Notes: generated by a model from the letters alone, not told the origin. DNA of 64,000 bases from Geothrix fermentans DSM 14018 (GCF_000428885.1 NZ_AUAU01000017.1:28583-92582); one strand, 5' to 3'. Numbered from the stretch's first letter, positions 1 through 8,323 are shown. Made by a program: numbers and translations.

Positions 1-509
1 AGGGCCCGGATCGCCTCCGTGACGCGGGCCGCCTGCGCCGGATCCGCCAGCCGCCCCTCCGCGTCCAGGCTTGACGCGGCCAGGGTGAGGCAGAGCGAGG
101 CCTCCGGGACCACCTGCGCCGACATCACCTCCAGCGTGTGCGCCAGGGAGACCTGGGCCTTGGCGCCGCCCTCGGGTGAGGGCGAGGCGCTCCAGGCCGC
201 CGCGGGCTTGCCCACGCAGGCGCCGGAGGAAACCACCCACTCCAGCAGGTTCTTCAGCACGGCGGGCATGGCGTGGATGTATTCGGGCGTGCAGATGAGC
301 AGGGCGTCCGCCGCCTGGATGCGGCCGCGCAGGTCGGCCACGGGCTCCGGCGGAGGCTCCGTGTCCCGCTCGGGGCTGAAGTGGGGCAGGTCGTCCAGCC
401 GCTCCCAGAACTCGAAGGAGGCCTCCGGCACCAGGCGGGCCGCCTCGCGCAGGAGCCGCGCGTTGAGGGAGCCCGGCCGCAGACTGCCCGACAGGGCGAG
501 GATCCGCAT
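1..509 (-). CDS. NADPH-dependent FMN reductase family protein (3' end off window)
   Basis: Flavodoxin-fold oxidoreductase of the NADPH-dependent FMN reductase/azoreductase type, predicted to be a soluble cytoplasmic enzyme that moves electrons from NAD(P)H through FMN. The minus-strand product begins MRILALSGSLRPGSLNARLL; the LSGSLRxGS(x)N stretch is the family's FMN-phosphate loop. A TPEYIHAMPAVLKNLLEW segment matches the second flavin contact (TPEYN-S-PxxLKNxxD in the family). About 169 codons lie inside the window and no stop is reached; family members are about 180-190 aa, so only the C-terminal tip is missing. The start overlaps the stop of the upstream 71-aa gene (TGATG), suggesting translational coupling in a doxX operon. 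The physiological substrate cannot be told. Confidence 0.85.
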   Translation of the reverse strand, partial: MRILALSGSLRPGSLNARLLREAARLVPEASFEFWERLDDLPHFSPERDTEPPPEPVADLRGRIQAADALLICTPEYIHAMPAVLKNLLEWVVSSGACVGKPAAAWSASPSPEGGAKAQVSLAHTLEVMSAQVVPEASLCLTLAASSLDAEGRLADPAQAARVTEAIRA

Positions 510-724
510 CAGGCCTTCCCCCGCCAGACCAGCACTGCGCCCACGGCGATGGCCGCCAGGCCCGCCCAGGCAGGGATGCGCACGGTCTCCTTCTCCTTCA
601 GGGTGAACTCCAGGGGGCCCAGCTTGGCATCGTGGCTGTCCCTGGTGTAGCTGAACTCGGGCCAGGCCAGGGCCGCGGCCCCCAGGGCGATGAGGGCCAG
701 GCCGAGGAGGGGTTTCAGGCGCAT
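509..724 (-). CDS. small two-TM membrane protein, 71 aa
   Basis: The start at 724 (MRLKPLLGLALI) lies just downstream of the doxX stop, with 5 bases between the genes. Two hydrophobic segments (about residues 4-21 and 50-67) enclose a polar loop (YTRDSHDAKLGPLEFTLKEK), so it is probably a two-pass inner-membrane protein. Its stop overlaps the start of the flavin reductase. It resembles the small DUF3185-type membrane proteins in overall form only. Function unknown; the operon with DoxX and a flavin reductase suggests a redox or membrane stress role, which is inference. Confidence 0.7.
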   Translation of the reverse strand: MRLKPLLGLALIALGAAALAWPEFSYTRDSHDAKLGPLEFTLKEKETVRIPAWAGLAAIAVGAVLVWRGKA

Positions 725-729
725 GGCGC

Positions 730-1116
730 TCAAGCGGCCTTGTCCAGGCACCACTTCACGCCGCCCCGGGCCGCGAGGTGGAGGAACACGAAGCAGAAGA
801 TCACGGCCAGCTCGCCCTTGTTCACCGCGGGCCAGAAGGTGGCGCCGAACTGGAACTTCCAGTGGAACTGCATGTAGGCCACGGCCATCATGCCGCTGCA
901 CAGGAAGGCCGCCAGGCGGGTCTGGAAGCCCACCAGGATGGCCAGGCCGCCCAGCAGCTCGATCAGACCGCCGATCCAGATCTGGGAGCCCACGGCAGGC
1001 TGGTGCTCGGCGAGCACACCAAAGATCTTCTGCAGGCCGTGAAAGCCGAGGAGGAGGCCCGCCACGATCCGCATCAGGGCATAGGTGTGGTCCGAGTACT
1101 TCTCAAGCCAGGACAT
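730..1116 (-). CDS. DoxX family membrane protein
   Basis: A 128-aa integral membrane protein of the DoxX family. The start MSWLEKYSDHTYALMRI at 1116 is preceded by GGAGGTTCC; a longer in-frame extension upstream lacks family similarity and was rejected. Visible family features are the ALMRIVAGLLLGFHGLQKIFG segment in the first helix, GGLIELLGGLAILVGFQTR in the second, and a MQFHWKFQFGATFWP segment before the last helix. DoxX proteins are four-helix membrane proteins, some of which partner oxidoreductases. It heads a three-gene minus-strand operon with the 71-aa membrane protein and the FMN reductase. Confidence 0.88.
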   Translation of the reverse strand: MSWLEKYSDHTYALMRIVAGLLLGFHGLQKIFGVLAEHQPAVGSQIWIGGLIELLGGLAILVGFQTRLAAFLCSGMMAVAYMQFHWKFQFGATFWPAVNKGELAVIFCFVFLHLAARGGVKWCLDKAA

Positions 1117-1204
1117 GGAACCTCCGGAAGGATGTGCGGACATTCTGCACACATCCGGCCTGGCTGTCCCGGGTTCCCCCGTCCAGCCCCGGGTCTGCCG
1201 GGGC

Positions 1205-1504
1205 TCACAGCCTCGGCGGAGCCGCCATCTCCTCACTGATGGAAGCGATCCAGGGGCGCACCCGCCAGCGGTGCACCAGGCCGCTCAGCACGTAGGGGTC
1301 CGCCGCCGCGAAGCGCTCCGCCACTCCGGCGGAATCGCCACGGAACAGCAGCAACGCCGTATCCACCGGCTCTGCCAGGGTTCCGGCCGCCACCAGCTCG
1401 CCCCGCGCCTGGGCCTCCCGCGCGAGAGCCATGTGCCCGTCCCGGAAGGCCGCGCGCCGCTCCACGAACTCGGCTCCCACCTCATAGACCAGAAGGAAAT
1501 GCAT
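1205..1504 (-). CDS. YciI family protein
   Basis: A 99-aa YCII-domain protein, a small ferredoxin-like fold. The sequence MHFLLVYEVGAEFVERRAAFRDGH places the expected aromatic/acidic residues at the N terminus, and SGLVHRWRVRPW is the usual C-terminal strand with ADPYVLSGL before it (family pattern DPF..AGL). A strong ribosome binding site (GGAGGTGCC) precedes the ATG at 1504. The family's conserved His-Asp pair is seen as DGHMALA near residue 23. Biochemical roles in this family are poorly defined; some members are dehydrochlorinase-like enzymes and others appear as domains of larger proteins. Confidence 0.85.
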   Translation of the reverse strand: MHFLLVYEVGAEFVERRAAFRDGHMALAREAQARGELVAAGTLAEPVDTALLLFRGDSAGVAERFAAADPYVLSGLVHRWRVRPWIASISEEMAAPPRL

Positions 1505-1591
1505 GGCACCTCCGACAGGGGATGTCCTCCCTCAACATAAGCCGGAAATGGATGCACGCAGCTTGAAGCCTGAAATTGCTGGAACGGGAAA

Positions 1592-1639
1592 GGGAAAAAC
1601 AGAGGGCACCGAAGGGCGCGCCTTCAGGCGCCCTTCGGT
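1592..1639 (-). terminator. Rho-independent terminator (minus strand)
   Basis: A perfect 12-bp stem (arms 1608-1619 and 1628-1639, 8-nt loop) lies downstream of the minus-strand gene ending at 1680. On the minus strand it is followed by a CTGTTTTTCCC stretch, giving an intrinsic terminator. The stem contains a GAAGGGCGC/GCGCCCTTC unit resembling the small hairpins in the repeat elements near 59600 and 63870, so it may be a decayed relative of those elements. Confidence 0.65.
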
Positions 1640-1679
1640 CCACTTCTTCTGCGGCTCCCGGAGATGGTCCGGATCGCCC

Positions 1680-1991
1680 TCACCCCTTGCCGGTCGTGCC
1701 GGTCTTGGGGGCCCGCTTGCGGCGCTCGGGCTTGCGGGCCTTGGGCTGGGCGGCGCGGTCGTAGAGGTGCTCCAGGCGCACGGCCTTGGCCGAGGTGTCC
1801 GCCGCCTTGTGGATCTCCTTGAGCACCGAGGCCACCAGGTCCAGGTCCGCCCCGTCCCCCTTCAGCAACTCCTGGAAGGCCCGGGACTTGAGCTCTTCGA
1901 GCCGCTTGGACTGCCGCTTCCCCGCCGCCCAGTTCAGCAGCTTGGAAAACAACTCGTAGCCGAGCTTCAGTTCGGGGGTGGGGAGGGACAT
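1680..1991 (-). CDS. hypothetical helical protein with basic tail
   Basis: 103 aa, not recognised. The first 75 residues are predicted largely helical (ELKLGYELFSKLLNWAAGKR, LDLVASVLKEIHKAADTSAK), and the last 25 are strongly basic and Lys/Arg/Pro-rich (KARKPERRKRAPKTG), a tail that could bind nucleic acid or be disordered. No membrane segment or signal peptide is seen. It sits 26 bases downstream of a minus-strand membrane protein gene and is followed by a good terminator, so the two may form a short operon. Confidence 0.6.
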   Translation of the reverse strand: MSLPTPELKLGYELFSKLLNWAAGKRQSKRLEELKSRAFQELLKGDGADLDLVASVLKEIHKAADTSAKAVRLEHLYDRAAQPKARKPERRKRAPKTGTTGKG

Positions 1992-2017
1992 GCCAGCAGG
2001 TTAGCCGAAGGGATGCG

Positions 2018-2443
2018 TCAGGGCCTGTCCACCGGGTCCCGGAACAGGCGGCCCGTGGCCGGGAGCAGCAGGTAGACGGCCTGCAGGGCGAGCACCAGCA
2101 CCAGGAGGGCCAGAACCCAGGGCAGGGCGGCGGGCGGGGGCTCCACGAGGAGGTAGGCGAACATCTGGGCCTGCCCTCCGGGACCGATGCCCGCCACGGC
2201 GGTGTACAGCGCCCCGCCGGCTAGCAGGAGCTGAGCCAGCAGCGAGGCCAGGGTGAGCCCGCGCGCCCACCGGCTCCGCTGCAGCAGCCCCCACCCCAGC
2301 AGGAGGGAGCCGATGGACACATCCACCGCCGGGCGGTGCTGGAGGAAGCCCAGGGCCGTGCCCACCAGGCTGAGGGCGCCCTGGACGAGCAGGAATCCGG
2401 CCGTGAGCCTCAGGGGCCAGGGGAGCTGGAGGTTCAGGGTCAT
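2018..2443 (-). CDS. hypothetical four-TM membrane protein
   Basis: 141 aa with about four hydrophobic spans: LRLTAGFLLVQGALSLVGTA, a second around IGSLLLGWGLLQRS, LTLASLLAQLLLAGGALYTA, and WVLALLVLVLALQAVYLLLP. No catalytic motif is visible and I do not recognise the family. The short loops and Leu/Ala composition are typical of small uncharacterised inner-membrane proteins. It lies upstream of the basic-tailed small protein on the same strand. Confidence 0.6.
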   Translation of the reverse strand: MTLNLQLPWPLRLTAGFLLVQGALSLVGTALGFLQHRPAVDVSIGSLLLGWGLLQRSRWARGLTLASLLAQLLLAGGALYTAVAGIGPGGQAQMFAYLLVEPPPAALPWVLALLVLVLALQAVYLLLPATGRLFRDPVDRP

Positions 2444-2546
2444 GGAGACCTGAGCGGAGGGCGGAAGGCGGGGAGGCAGAACAAGGGAGCTACGGCCAGG
2501 GCGGGGTTGGGATTACGGGTTCCGGGCCTTCCCCCGTCCGGCGGGG

Positions 2547-3347
2547 TCACAGCTCCAGCACGTGGTCGAGCCCCCGGCGCAGGCCCACGAAGGTGGACAC
2601 CTTCCGGATGGCCAGCAGGGCGCCATCCACGTAGGGCTGGGCGCTGCTGCCGGCGTCGTGCCGGAGGGTGAGCTTCTGATCGGGCATGCCGAAGATGACC
2701 TCCGCCGAGATGGCGAACCCGGGCAGGCGGATGGAATGGACCTGCGACCCCGCCAGTCGGGCCCCCCGGGTCTCCGGCAGACCGTGGGTCTGCGCCAGGG
2801 GGACGGTCAGCTCCGAAGGCCGGACGGTCGACAGCCGGTGGGCCAGCTCGCGCACGGTGCCACTGGGGGCGTCCTTCTTGCCGTCATGGGCGTAGTCGAG
2901 GATCTCCCATTGGGGGATGTACCGGGCCGCGATCTCGGCGAACTTCTGGAGCAGCACCACGGTCAGCGCGAAGTTGCCCGCGGCCAGCACGCCGCGCTGG
3001 CAGCGCAGGGCGGCCCTGCCGATGTCCTCGTAGTCCGCGTCCGTCAGGCCCGAGGTGCCGATGACCACGTGCGCCCCGCGCTCCAAGGCCGCCAGGACAT
3101 TGGCCTTGGCCACGTCCGGGTGCGCGAACTCGAAGAACACATCGCAGGGGTGCGCCAGGGCCTCCGATGCCGTGGCGTAGACCGGGCAGTCCAGCCGCGG
3201 CTCCCTCAGCGCCTCGCCCAGCATCCGCCCCGCCTGGGCACGCGACACCGCCGACACCAGGCGGATGTCCTCGGTCTGGGCGATGGCCAGCGCCAGGGCC
3301 GACCCCGCCCACCCCGTGGCCCCCGCGAGACAGGTGCGAATGGACAT
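2547..3347 (-). CDS. dapB: dihydrodipicolinate reductase (DapB)-like protein
   Basis: 266 aa. DapB reduces 4-hydroxy-tetrahydrodipicolinate with NAD(P)H in lysine/diaminopimelate synthesis. The N terminus CLAGATGWAGSAL is the dinucleotide-binding loop, and the C-terminal domain has the hallmark DAPSGT motif (EILDYAHDGKKDAPSGT). The active site is divergent: the catalytic pair of histidines (HH in E. coli, residues 159-160) reads AH here, while the catalytic lysine two residues before DAPSGT is kept. GNFALTVVLLQKFA replaces the usual N-S-GVN segment. GGAGGAACC precedes the ATG, and folE lies 18 bases upstream in the same operon. It may be a diverged DapB subfamily rather than the canonical enzyme. 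Confidence 0.75.
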   Translation of the reverse strand: MSIRTCLAGATGWAGSALALAIAQTEDIRLVSAVSRAQAGRMLGEALREPRLDCPVYATASEALAHPCDVFFEFAHPDVAKANVLAALERGAHVVIGTSGLTDADYEDIGRAALRCQRGVLAAGNFALTVVLLQKFAEIAARYIPQWEILDYAHDGKKDAPSGTVRELAHRLSTVRPSELTVPLAQTHGLPETRGARLAGSQVHSIRLPGFAISAEVIFGMPDQKLTLRHDAGSSAQPYVDGALLAIRKVSTFVGLRRGLDHVLEL

Positions 3348-3365
3348 GGTTCCTCCGGTGGTGGA

Positions 3366-3929
3366 TCAACCCCTGAACGGTCGGGGCGGATCCTGCTCCC
3401 AGCTGCCGCCCAGGAGGGTGGTGCGGACGGGTACGCCGGGGGTCTTCACGCCGCGGTGGGCCATGCAGGTGTGGACGGCCACGAGGTCCACGCCCCAGGC
3501 CGCGGGGCGCAGGTGGGTCTGGAGGGCGTCAGCGATCTGGCGGGCCATGCGCTCCTGCACCTGGAGGCGCCCGGCGTAGGCCTGCACCACGCGCACGAGC
3601 TTGCTGAGGCCCACGGTGCCTCCCTTCCCAGGCAGGTAGCCGATGGTGGCGTGGCCTTCGAAGGGGGCCAGGTGGTGCTCGCAGGTGCTCACGAAGGGGA
3701 TGCGCTCGAGGATCACGGGCACCGGGGCCAGCTCGCCGGGCAGGGGCCTCAGCTCGGCCGCCAGGTCCACGCCGTAGCCCGCCAGCCGCTCGGCCCAGAA
3801 CTCCGCCACCCGGGCGGGGGTGTCTCGCAGCTCCGGCGCGTCCGGATCCTGGCCCAGGCCCTTCAGCAGGGCGCGGACGGCCGCCTCGGAGGCGGCGCGG
3901 TCGAAAGACGGGGGAAGGGGAACGGTCAT
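3366..3929 (-). CDS. folE: GTP cyclohydrolase I
   Basis: 187 aa. FolE converts GTP to dihydroneopterin triphosphate, the first step of folate synthesis and also the entry to queuosine through QueD (present at 49025). The family signature is clear: TPARVAEFW near residue 37, STCEHHLAPFEG with the zinc-binding Cys and His, IGYLPGKGGTVGLSKLVRVV, RLQVQERMARQIADAL, and the second zinc cysteine in HTCMAHRGV. Length is usual for the family (about 180-220 aa). It is the first gene of a two-gene minus-strand unit with the dapB-like gene. Confidence 0.95.
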   Translation of the reverse strand: MTVPLPPSFDRAASEAAVRALLKGLGQDPDAPELRDTPARVAEFWAERLAGYGVDLAAELRPLPGELAPVPVILERIPFVSTCEHHLAPFEGHATIGYLPGKGGTVGLSKLVRVVQAYAGRLQVQERMARQIADALQTHLRPAAWGVDLVAVHTCMAHRGVKTPGVPVRTTLLGGSWEQDPPRPFRG

Positions 3930-4005
3930 GGTCTGGTAAGTCTACGCCCCTTGCCCTCGGGCATTCCGGCGCGGTTGATGCATCGCCAAGGGGTGGAGGG
4001 CCGCC

Positions 4006-4101
4006 ATGCTCCGCGCCCATGTCCTCGATCCGCCCCGCACGGCCCGCATCCTGGCCGCGTGGGCCGTCGCGGCCTGGCTGGCGTGGCTGTTGATGCGATG
4101 A
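4006..4101 (+). CDS. possible 31-aa single-TM small protein
   Basis: A short reading frame starting MLRAHVLDPPRTARILAAW and continuing as an Ala/Trp/Leu-rich hydrophobic helix to a stop at 4101. A GGAGG lies 7 bases before the ATG at a good spacing. It sits between folE (minus) and purM (plus). The ribosome binding site and the one-helix product are the only evidence; in very GC-rich DNA such frames also arise by chance, so this is a candidate only. Confidence 0.25.
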   Translation: MLRAHVLDPPRTARILAAWAVAAWLAWLLMR

Positions 4102-4199
4102 GGCCTATCGCCTCGTGCCGTGCGTTCCACCGCACCCCGAAAAGGTGGCCGGTGGCAGGCGATCCGCCTTGTGGGACAATGGCGGATTCGGGAGAGGTC

Positions 4200-5237
4200 A
4201 TGAGCGAAGCCAAGGTCAGCTATGCGTCCAGCGGTGTGGATATCAACCGCCAGGACGAGGCCCTGAAGCGCATCAAGCCCCATGTGAAGGCCACCAAGAC
4301 TCCCGGCGTCCGCAGCGACATCGGCCTCTTCGGCGGCCTCTACAGCGCCCAGTTCCCCGAGGCCAAGCCCATCCTCGTCAGCAGCATGGACGGCGTGGGC
4401 ACCAAGATGAAGGTGGCCCGGCGGGCCGGCATCTGGGACACCGTGGGCCAGGACCTGGTCAACCACTGCATCAACGACATCCTGGTGCAGGGCGCCCGGC
4501 CCCTGTTCTTCCTGGACTACATCGCCGCCCAGCGGCTGGAGCCCGAGGTCATCGAGCAGATCGTGAAGGGCATGGCCACCGCCTGCCAGCAGGCCGGCTG
4601 CGCGCTGATCGGCGGCGAGCTGGCGGAGATGCCCGGCGTCTACGCCGAGGGCGAGGTGGATGTGGCGGGCACCATCGTCGGCGTGGTGGACGAGGCCGAC
4701 CTGCTGCCGCGCCTGGACGCCATGGCCGAGGGCGACCTGCTCATCGGCCTGCCCAGCTCGGGCCTGCACACCAACGGCTACTCCCTGGCCCGCAAGGTCT
4801 GCTTCGAGCTGGAGAAGCTCGAGGTGACCGACACCCTGCCCGGCACGGACCGCACGGTCGCGGGGGCCCTGCTGGCCATCCACCGCAGCTACCTGGCGCC
4901 GGTCATGCCGCTGGTGAAGGCCCACCAGCTGGTGGCCATGGCCCACATCACCGGCGGCGGCCTGACCGACAACCTCCCCCGCGTGCTGCCCAAGACGCTG
5001 GACGCCGAGATCGACACCGCCAGCTGGGAGATCCCGGTCCTGTTCCGCTTCCTCATGGAGAAGGGCGGCCTGAGTCTCGACGATGCCCGCCAGGCCCTGA
5101 ACCTGGGCGTCGGCATGGTGCTGGTCGCGAAGGCCGACCAAGCGCAGGCGGTTCTCGATAGCCTCCACGAGGCCGAGGAGCCCGCCTGGGTGCTGGGCCG
5201 CCTGGTGAAGGGCGTGGGCGCGGTCCGCTACCGCTAG
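4200..5237 (+). CDS. purM: phosphoribosylformylglycinamidine cyclo-ligase (AIR synthetase)
   Basis: 345 aa. PurM closes FGAM to aminoimidazole ribotide with ATP in de novo purine synthesis. The start MSEAKVSYASSGVDINRQDE at 4200 follows GGGAGAGG; YxxSGVDI is the classic PurM N terminus, and the long open frame upstream of it is non-coding. Other signatures: DIGLFGGLY, SSMDGVGTKMKVA (nucleotide-binding glycine/aspartate loop), GQDLVNHCINDILVQGA, GCALIGGELAEMPGVY, SSGLHTNGYSLAR, and AHITGGGLTDNLPRVLP. Length matches the family (about 345 aa). Confidence 0.96.
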   Translation: MSEAKVSYASSGVDINRQDEALKRIKPHVKATKTPGVRSDIGLFGGLYSAQFPEAKPILVSSMDGVGTKMKVARRAGIWDTVGQDLVNHCINDILVQGARPLFFLDYIAAQRLEPEVIEQIVKGMATACQQAGCALIGGELAEMPGVYAEGEVDVAGTIVGVVDEADLLPRLDAMAEGDLLIGLPSSGLHTNGYSLARKVCFELEKLEVTDTLPGTDRTVAGALLAIHRSYLAPVMPLVKAHQLVAMAHITGGGLTDNLPRVLPKTLDAEIDTASWEIPVLFRFLMEKGGLSLDDARQALNLGVGMVLVAKADQAQAVLDSLHEAEEPAWVLGRLVKGVGAVRYR

Positions 5238-5417
5238 GGGTTCGTTCACTACCGCTGGATCGTCAATTAGTGGCCGGACCCTGGGGGGGAACGCATATTG
5301 GGGCGTTGCCCGGGTTTCCGGCCGCCCCGTGACCGTCCGCGTCAACGGACCCCGAGGGGCGAGATTCCCGCCGCGGCCCTGCGCCGCGGAGGGTCCGCGT
5401 CCCGGCGGGGAGGTCCC
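5238..5417 (+). other. structured GC-rich leader upstream of malic enzyme gene
   Basis: 180 bases between purM and the malic enzyme gene without a credible gene. Several complementary segments suggest a folded leader: GGGGCG (about 5298) with CGCCCC (about 5323), and CGGACCC (about 5346) with GGGTCCG (about 5391), enclosing a CCGCGG-rich inner stem. No riboswitch class is recognised. It may hold the promoter for the malic enzyme gene, but no clear -35/-10 pair stands out. Confidence 0.3.
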
Positions 5418-7175
5418 ATGGAACGGTTTGGCGTGGAATGCGAACCCAGCGGCCGGAAGCGCCTGGCCGTGCCCTTCCGCGGCGTGCGGCTCCTGCGCAA
5501 TCCCATGTACACGAAGGGTACGGCCTTCACCCAGGAGGAGCGCCTGGCCCTGGGCCTGGAGGGGCTGTTGCCCCACTCGGTGACCAGCATGGAGCAGCAG
5601 GCCCGGCGGGTGTACGCCAGCATCCAGCGCAAGCAGGATCCGCTGGAGAAGTACATCGGGCTGGCGGCCCTCCAGGACCGCAACGAGCACCTGTTCTACC
5701 GGGTGCTCATCGACCACATCGAGGAGTTCCTCCCCATCGTCTACACCCCCACCGTGGGGCGGGCCTGCCAGGAGTTCAGCCACATCTTCCGCCGGGCGCG
5801 AGGCATCTGGATCACGCCGGAGCACCGCGGCCACATCGCGCAGGTGCTGCGGAACGCGGCCTTCGACGACATCCGGCTCATCGTGGTGACGGACAACGAG
5901 CGCATCCTGGGGCTGGGGGACCAGGGCGTGGGCGGCATGGGCATCCCCATCGGCAAGCTGGCCCTCTACACCGCCGCCGCGGGCATCCCGCCCTGGCAGA
6001 CCCTGCCCGTGAGCCTGGACGTGGGCACGGACAACCTGGACCTGCTGGATGACGAGTTCTATCTGGGCTGGCGCTCGCGCCGCCTGCGGGGCCCCGAGTA
6101 CGACGCCCTGGTGGACGAGTTCGTGCATGCCGTGCGCCAGGTCTTCCCCAAGGCCCTGCTGCAGTGGGAGGACTTCAAGAAGTTCAATGCGTTCCATCTG
6201 CTGGAGCGCTACCGCAAGGTGCTCACCAGCTTCAACGACGACATCCAGGGCACGGCGGCCGTGGGCGTGGCGGCGCTGATCGCAGGGGCCCGGGCCACGG
6301 GGACGCCGCTCCGGCGGCAGCGGGTGCTGTTCCTGGGTTCGGGGGCGGCCGGCATCGGCATCTCCCGCCTGGTGCGGTCCACGCTGCGGCGCGAGGGCCT
6401 CGAAGGGGAGGACCTCGTCCTGGCCACGGCCAACCTCGATGTGCAGGGGCTCCTGGTGGAGGATGACCCTGGCCTGGATCCGCTTCAGCGCGAGTTCGCC
6501 TGGCCGGTGGTGCTGGCCGAGCGCATGGGCCTGGGCCGCGGGCAGAAGCGGGACCTGCTCTCCGTGGTGAAGGCCTTCCAGCCCACCGTGCTCATCGGCA
6601 CCTCCGGTACCGCCGGCGCTTTCACCGAGGAGGCCATCCGCGAGATGGCCGCCCATGTGGATCGGCCGGTGGTGCTGCCCATGTCCAACCCGACCAGCAA
6701 GTGTGAAGCCAAGCCCCGGGATGTCCTCGCCTGGACGGAGGGCCGGGCCCTGGTGGCCACGGGCAGCCCCTTCGACCCGGTGGCCTACGAAGGCCGTGAG
6801 TACCGCATCGGGCAGAGCAACAACGTCTTCATCTTCCCGGGCGTCGGACTGGGCGTGCTGGTGGCCGAGGCCTGCGAGGTGACCGACGGGATGTTCGCCG
6901 CCGCCGCCAAGCAGCTGGCGGAGGAGGTCCGGCCCGAGGACCTGTCCGTGGGGAGCCTCTTCCCGCAGGCTGGCCGCATCCGGGAGGTCACGGCCCATGT
7001 GGCCGCGGCGGTGGTGCGGGAGGCCCGGGAGATGGGCGTGGCAGTCCGCCCCCTGGCCGACGAGGACATCCCCGGTGCCGTCGCGGCGGCCATGTGGACC
7101 CCCTGCTACCTGTCGGCGGACCCCGCTCCGGAACCCACACTGGAGCAGCACCAGGAGGAGGCGGCGCTGGCCTGA
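5418..7175 (+). CDS. NAD(P)-dependent malic enzyme
   Basis: 585 aa; oxidatively decarboxylates malate to pyruvate, supplying pyruvate and NAD(P)H. It belongs to the large-subunit type (SfcA/MaeA, about 560 aa) with the malic N-terminal domain first (EHLFYRVLIDHIEEFLPIVYTPTVG with the catalytic Tyr; VVTDNERILGLGDQGVGGMG) and the NAD-binding domain second (FLGSGAAGIGISRLV at about residue 308). The signature FNDDIQGTAAV is intact. The start at 5418 follows GGGGAGGTCCC. Its product links TCA/glyoxylate C4 acids to gluconeogenesis, fitting the isocitrate lyase gene at 9929. NAD versus NADP preference cannot be assigned reliably from sequence alone. Confidence 0.93.
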   Translation: MERFGVECEPSGRKRLAVPFRGVRLLRNPMYTKGTAFTQEERLALGLEGLLPHSVTSMEQQARRVYASIQRKQDPLEKYIGLAALQDRNEHLFYRVLIDHIEEFLPIVYTPTVGRACQEFSHIFRRARGIWITPEHRGHIAQVLRNAAFDDIRLIVVTDNERILGLGDQGVGGMGIPIGKLALYTAAAGIPPWQTLPVSLDVGTDNLDLLDDEFYLGWRSRRLRGPEYDALVDEFVHAVRQVFPKALLQWEDFKKFNAFHLLERYRKVLTSFNDDIQGTAAVGVAALIAGARATGTPLRRQRVLFLGSGAAGIGISRLVRSTLRREGLEGEDLVLATANLDVQGLLVEDDPGLDPLQREFAWPVVLAERMGLGRGQKRDLLSVVKAFQPTVLIGTSGTAGAFTEEAIREMAAHVDRPVVLPMSNPTSKCEAKPRDVLAWTEGRALVATGSPFDPVAYEGREYRIGQSNNVFIFPGVGLGVLVAEACEVTDGMFAAAAKQLAEEVRPEDLSVGSLFPQAGRIREVTAHVAAAVVREAREMGVAVRPLADEDIPGAVAAAMWTPCYLSADPAPEPTLEQHQEEAALA

Positions 7176-7222
7176 AGGCGGCCTGACCTGCTCAACGGGA
7201 CGGTGGCCAAGGCGGACCATCG

Positions 7223-8323
7223 GTGGTCCACTGGCTCATCGACCAGCGGAGGATCCTCCTGACCAGCGCACCCGCGGCAGCCCGCCCCGCCCGCCTCGGC
7301 CTGCTGGACCCCCTGCGCGGCCTCCTGGCCCTGTGCGTGGCGGTGTACCACCTGGGCGTGTGGTTCGACATCTCGCAGTCAGGCGGCGGCGCGAACATCG
7401 CCATGGCGCGTCTGGGGAACTACAGCGTGTCGGCCTTCTTCGTGCTGAGCGGCTTCGTGCTGTTCCGCACCACGCCCTGGAGCCGGGTCCGGAAGGAGGG
7501 CACGGGGCGCTTCTACCTGCGGCGGTTCCTGCGGCTGGCGCCGGTGTTCTACCTGGCCTGCGCCCTGAACGTGGCCTTCCATCTGGGCATGGGGCCCGAG
7601 CCGTCGCTCCGCTTCATCGTCGAGAACCTCACACTCACCTTCGGCGCCATCCACCCCAACCACGCGCTGGTGACCGGCGGCTGGTACGTGGGCCTGGTGG
7701 CCCTCCTCTACTTCGCCTACCCGGCCCTGGCCTGGCTGCGGGAGAAGGGCGGGCTTCCGTTTCTGGCCGCCTTGGCCCTGGGCCTCTGGGCCTGGAGCCT
7801 GCCCTCCACCCTCCACGGCGTCATGGACCAGCCCCAGTGGAACCGGTTCCACACCTACGTGCTGGCGCCCAACCAGGTGTTCCTCCTGGCCTGGGGCGCC
7901 CTGCTGGCGGGCCTGCACGCGGCCACGGAGCGGCGCCTGGAGCCACGCTGGGCCCTGCTGCTGGCCCTTCCCCTCGTGTGGCTGCTGGTGAAGCCCACGC
8001 CCCAGTTCTTCGACCACCTGGCGGCGCTCACGGGCTGGGGGCGCTACCGCTACCTGCTGGTGGTGACGGGCCTGGTGGCCCTGGCGGCCTTCGCCCGGGA
8101 CGGGGAGCCCGGTCGCCTGGAACGGGCGCTGGCGCAGCCCCTGACGCGCCTGGGCGCCTGGAGCTACGGCCTCTACCTCCTGCACCCCTTCACCATGAAG
8201 CTGGTGGCGCCGCACCTGTCGGGCCTTCCCGGCTTCAGCCTGGCCCTGGGCCTGGCCCTCGTGGCGGCCTGGGCCGCGCATCGCTGGATCGAGGAGCCTG
8301 CGGGCCGCCTGGCGAAACGCTGA
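7223..8323 (+). CDS. acyltransferase 3 family membrane protein
   Basis: Up to 366 aa with about ten membrane spans; members of this family (OafA/YrhL/NodX type) O-acylate surface sugars or lipids using cytoplasmic acyl-CoA. Visible motifs are LLDPLRGLLALCVAVYHLGV (helix 1 with the conserved His), GNYSVSAFFVLSGFVLFR (helix 2) and FYLRRFLRLAPVFYLA (R-x10-R type). The start is uncertain: GTG at 7223, or an in-frame CTG at 7259 spaced well from GGAGG at 7248-7252. The TGA stop directly abuts the stop of the convergent regulator gene (TGATCA), so there is no intergenic DNA. Confidence 0.85.
   Translation: MVHWLIDQRRILLTSAPAAARPARLGLLDPLRGLLALCVAVYHLGVWFDISQSGGGANIAMARLGNYSVSAFFVLSGFVLFRTTPWSRVRKEGTGRFYLRRFLRLAPVFYLACALNVAFHLGMGPEPSLRFIVENLTLTFGAIHPNHALVTGGWYVGLVALLYFAYPALAWLREKGGLPFLAALALGLWAWSLPSTLHGVMDQPQWNRFHTYVLAPNQVFLLAWGALLAGLHAATERRLEPRWALLLALPLVWLLVKPTPQFFDHLAALTGWGRYRYLLVVTGLVALAAFARDGEPGRLERALAQPLTRLGAWSYGLYLLHPFTMKLVAPHLSGLPGFSLALGLALVAAWAAHRWIEEPAGRLAKR

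Noticed and set aside
2562..4199. 546-codon upstream extension of purM
   Set aside because: It runs antisense through dapB and folE; the PurM N terminus starts at 4200 with a good ribosome binding site.
3942..7220. 1092-codon minus-strand frame opposite purM and malic enzyme
   Set aside because: Shadow of two well-recognised plus-strand genes; no family features.
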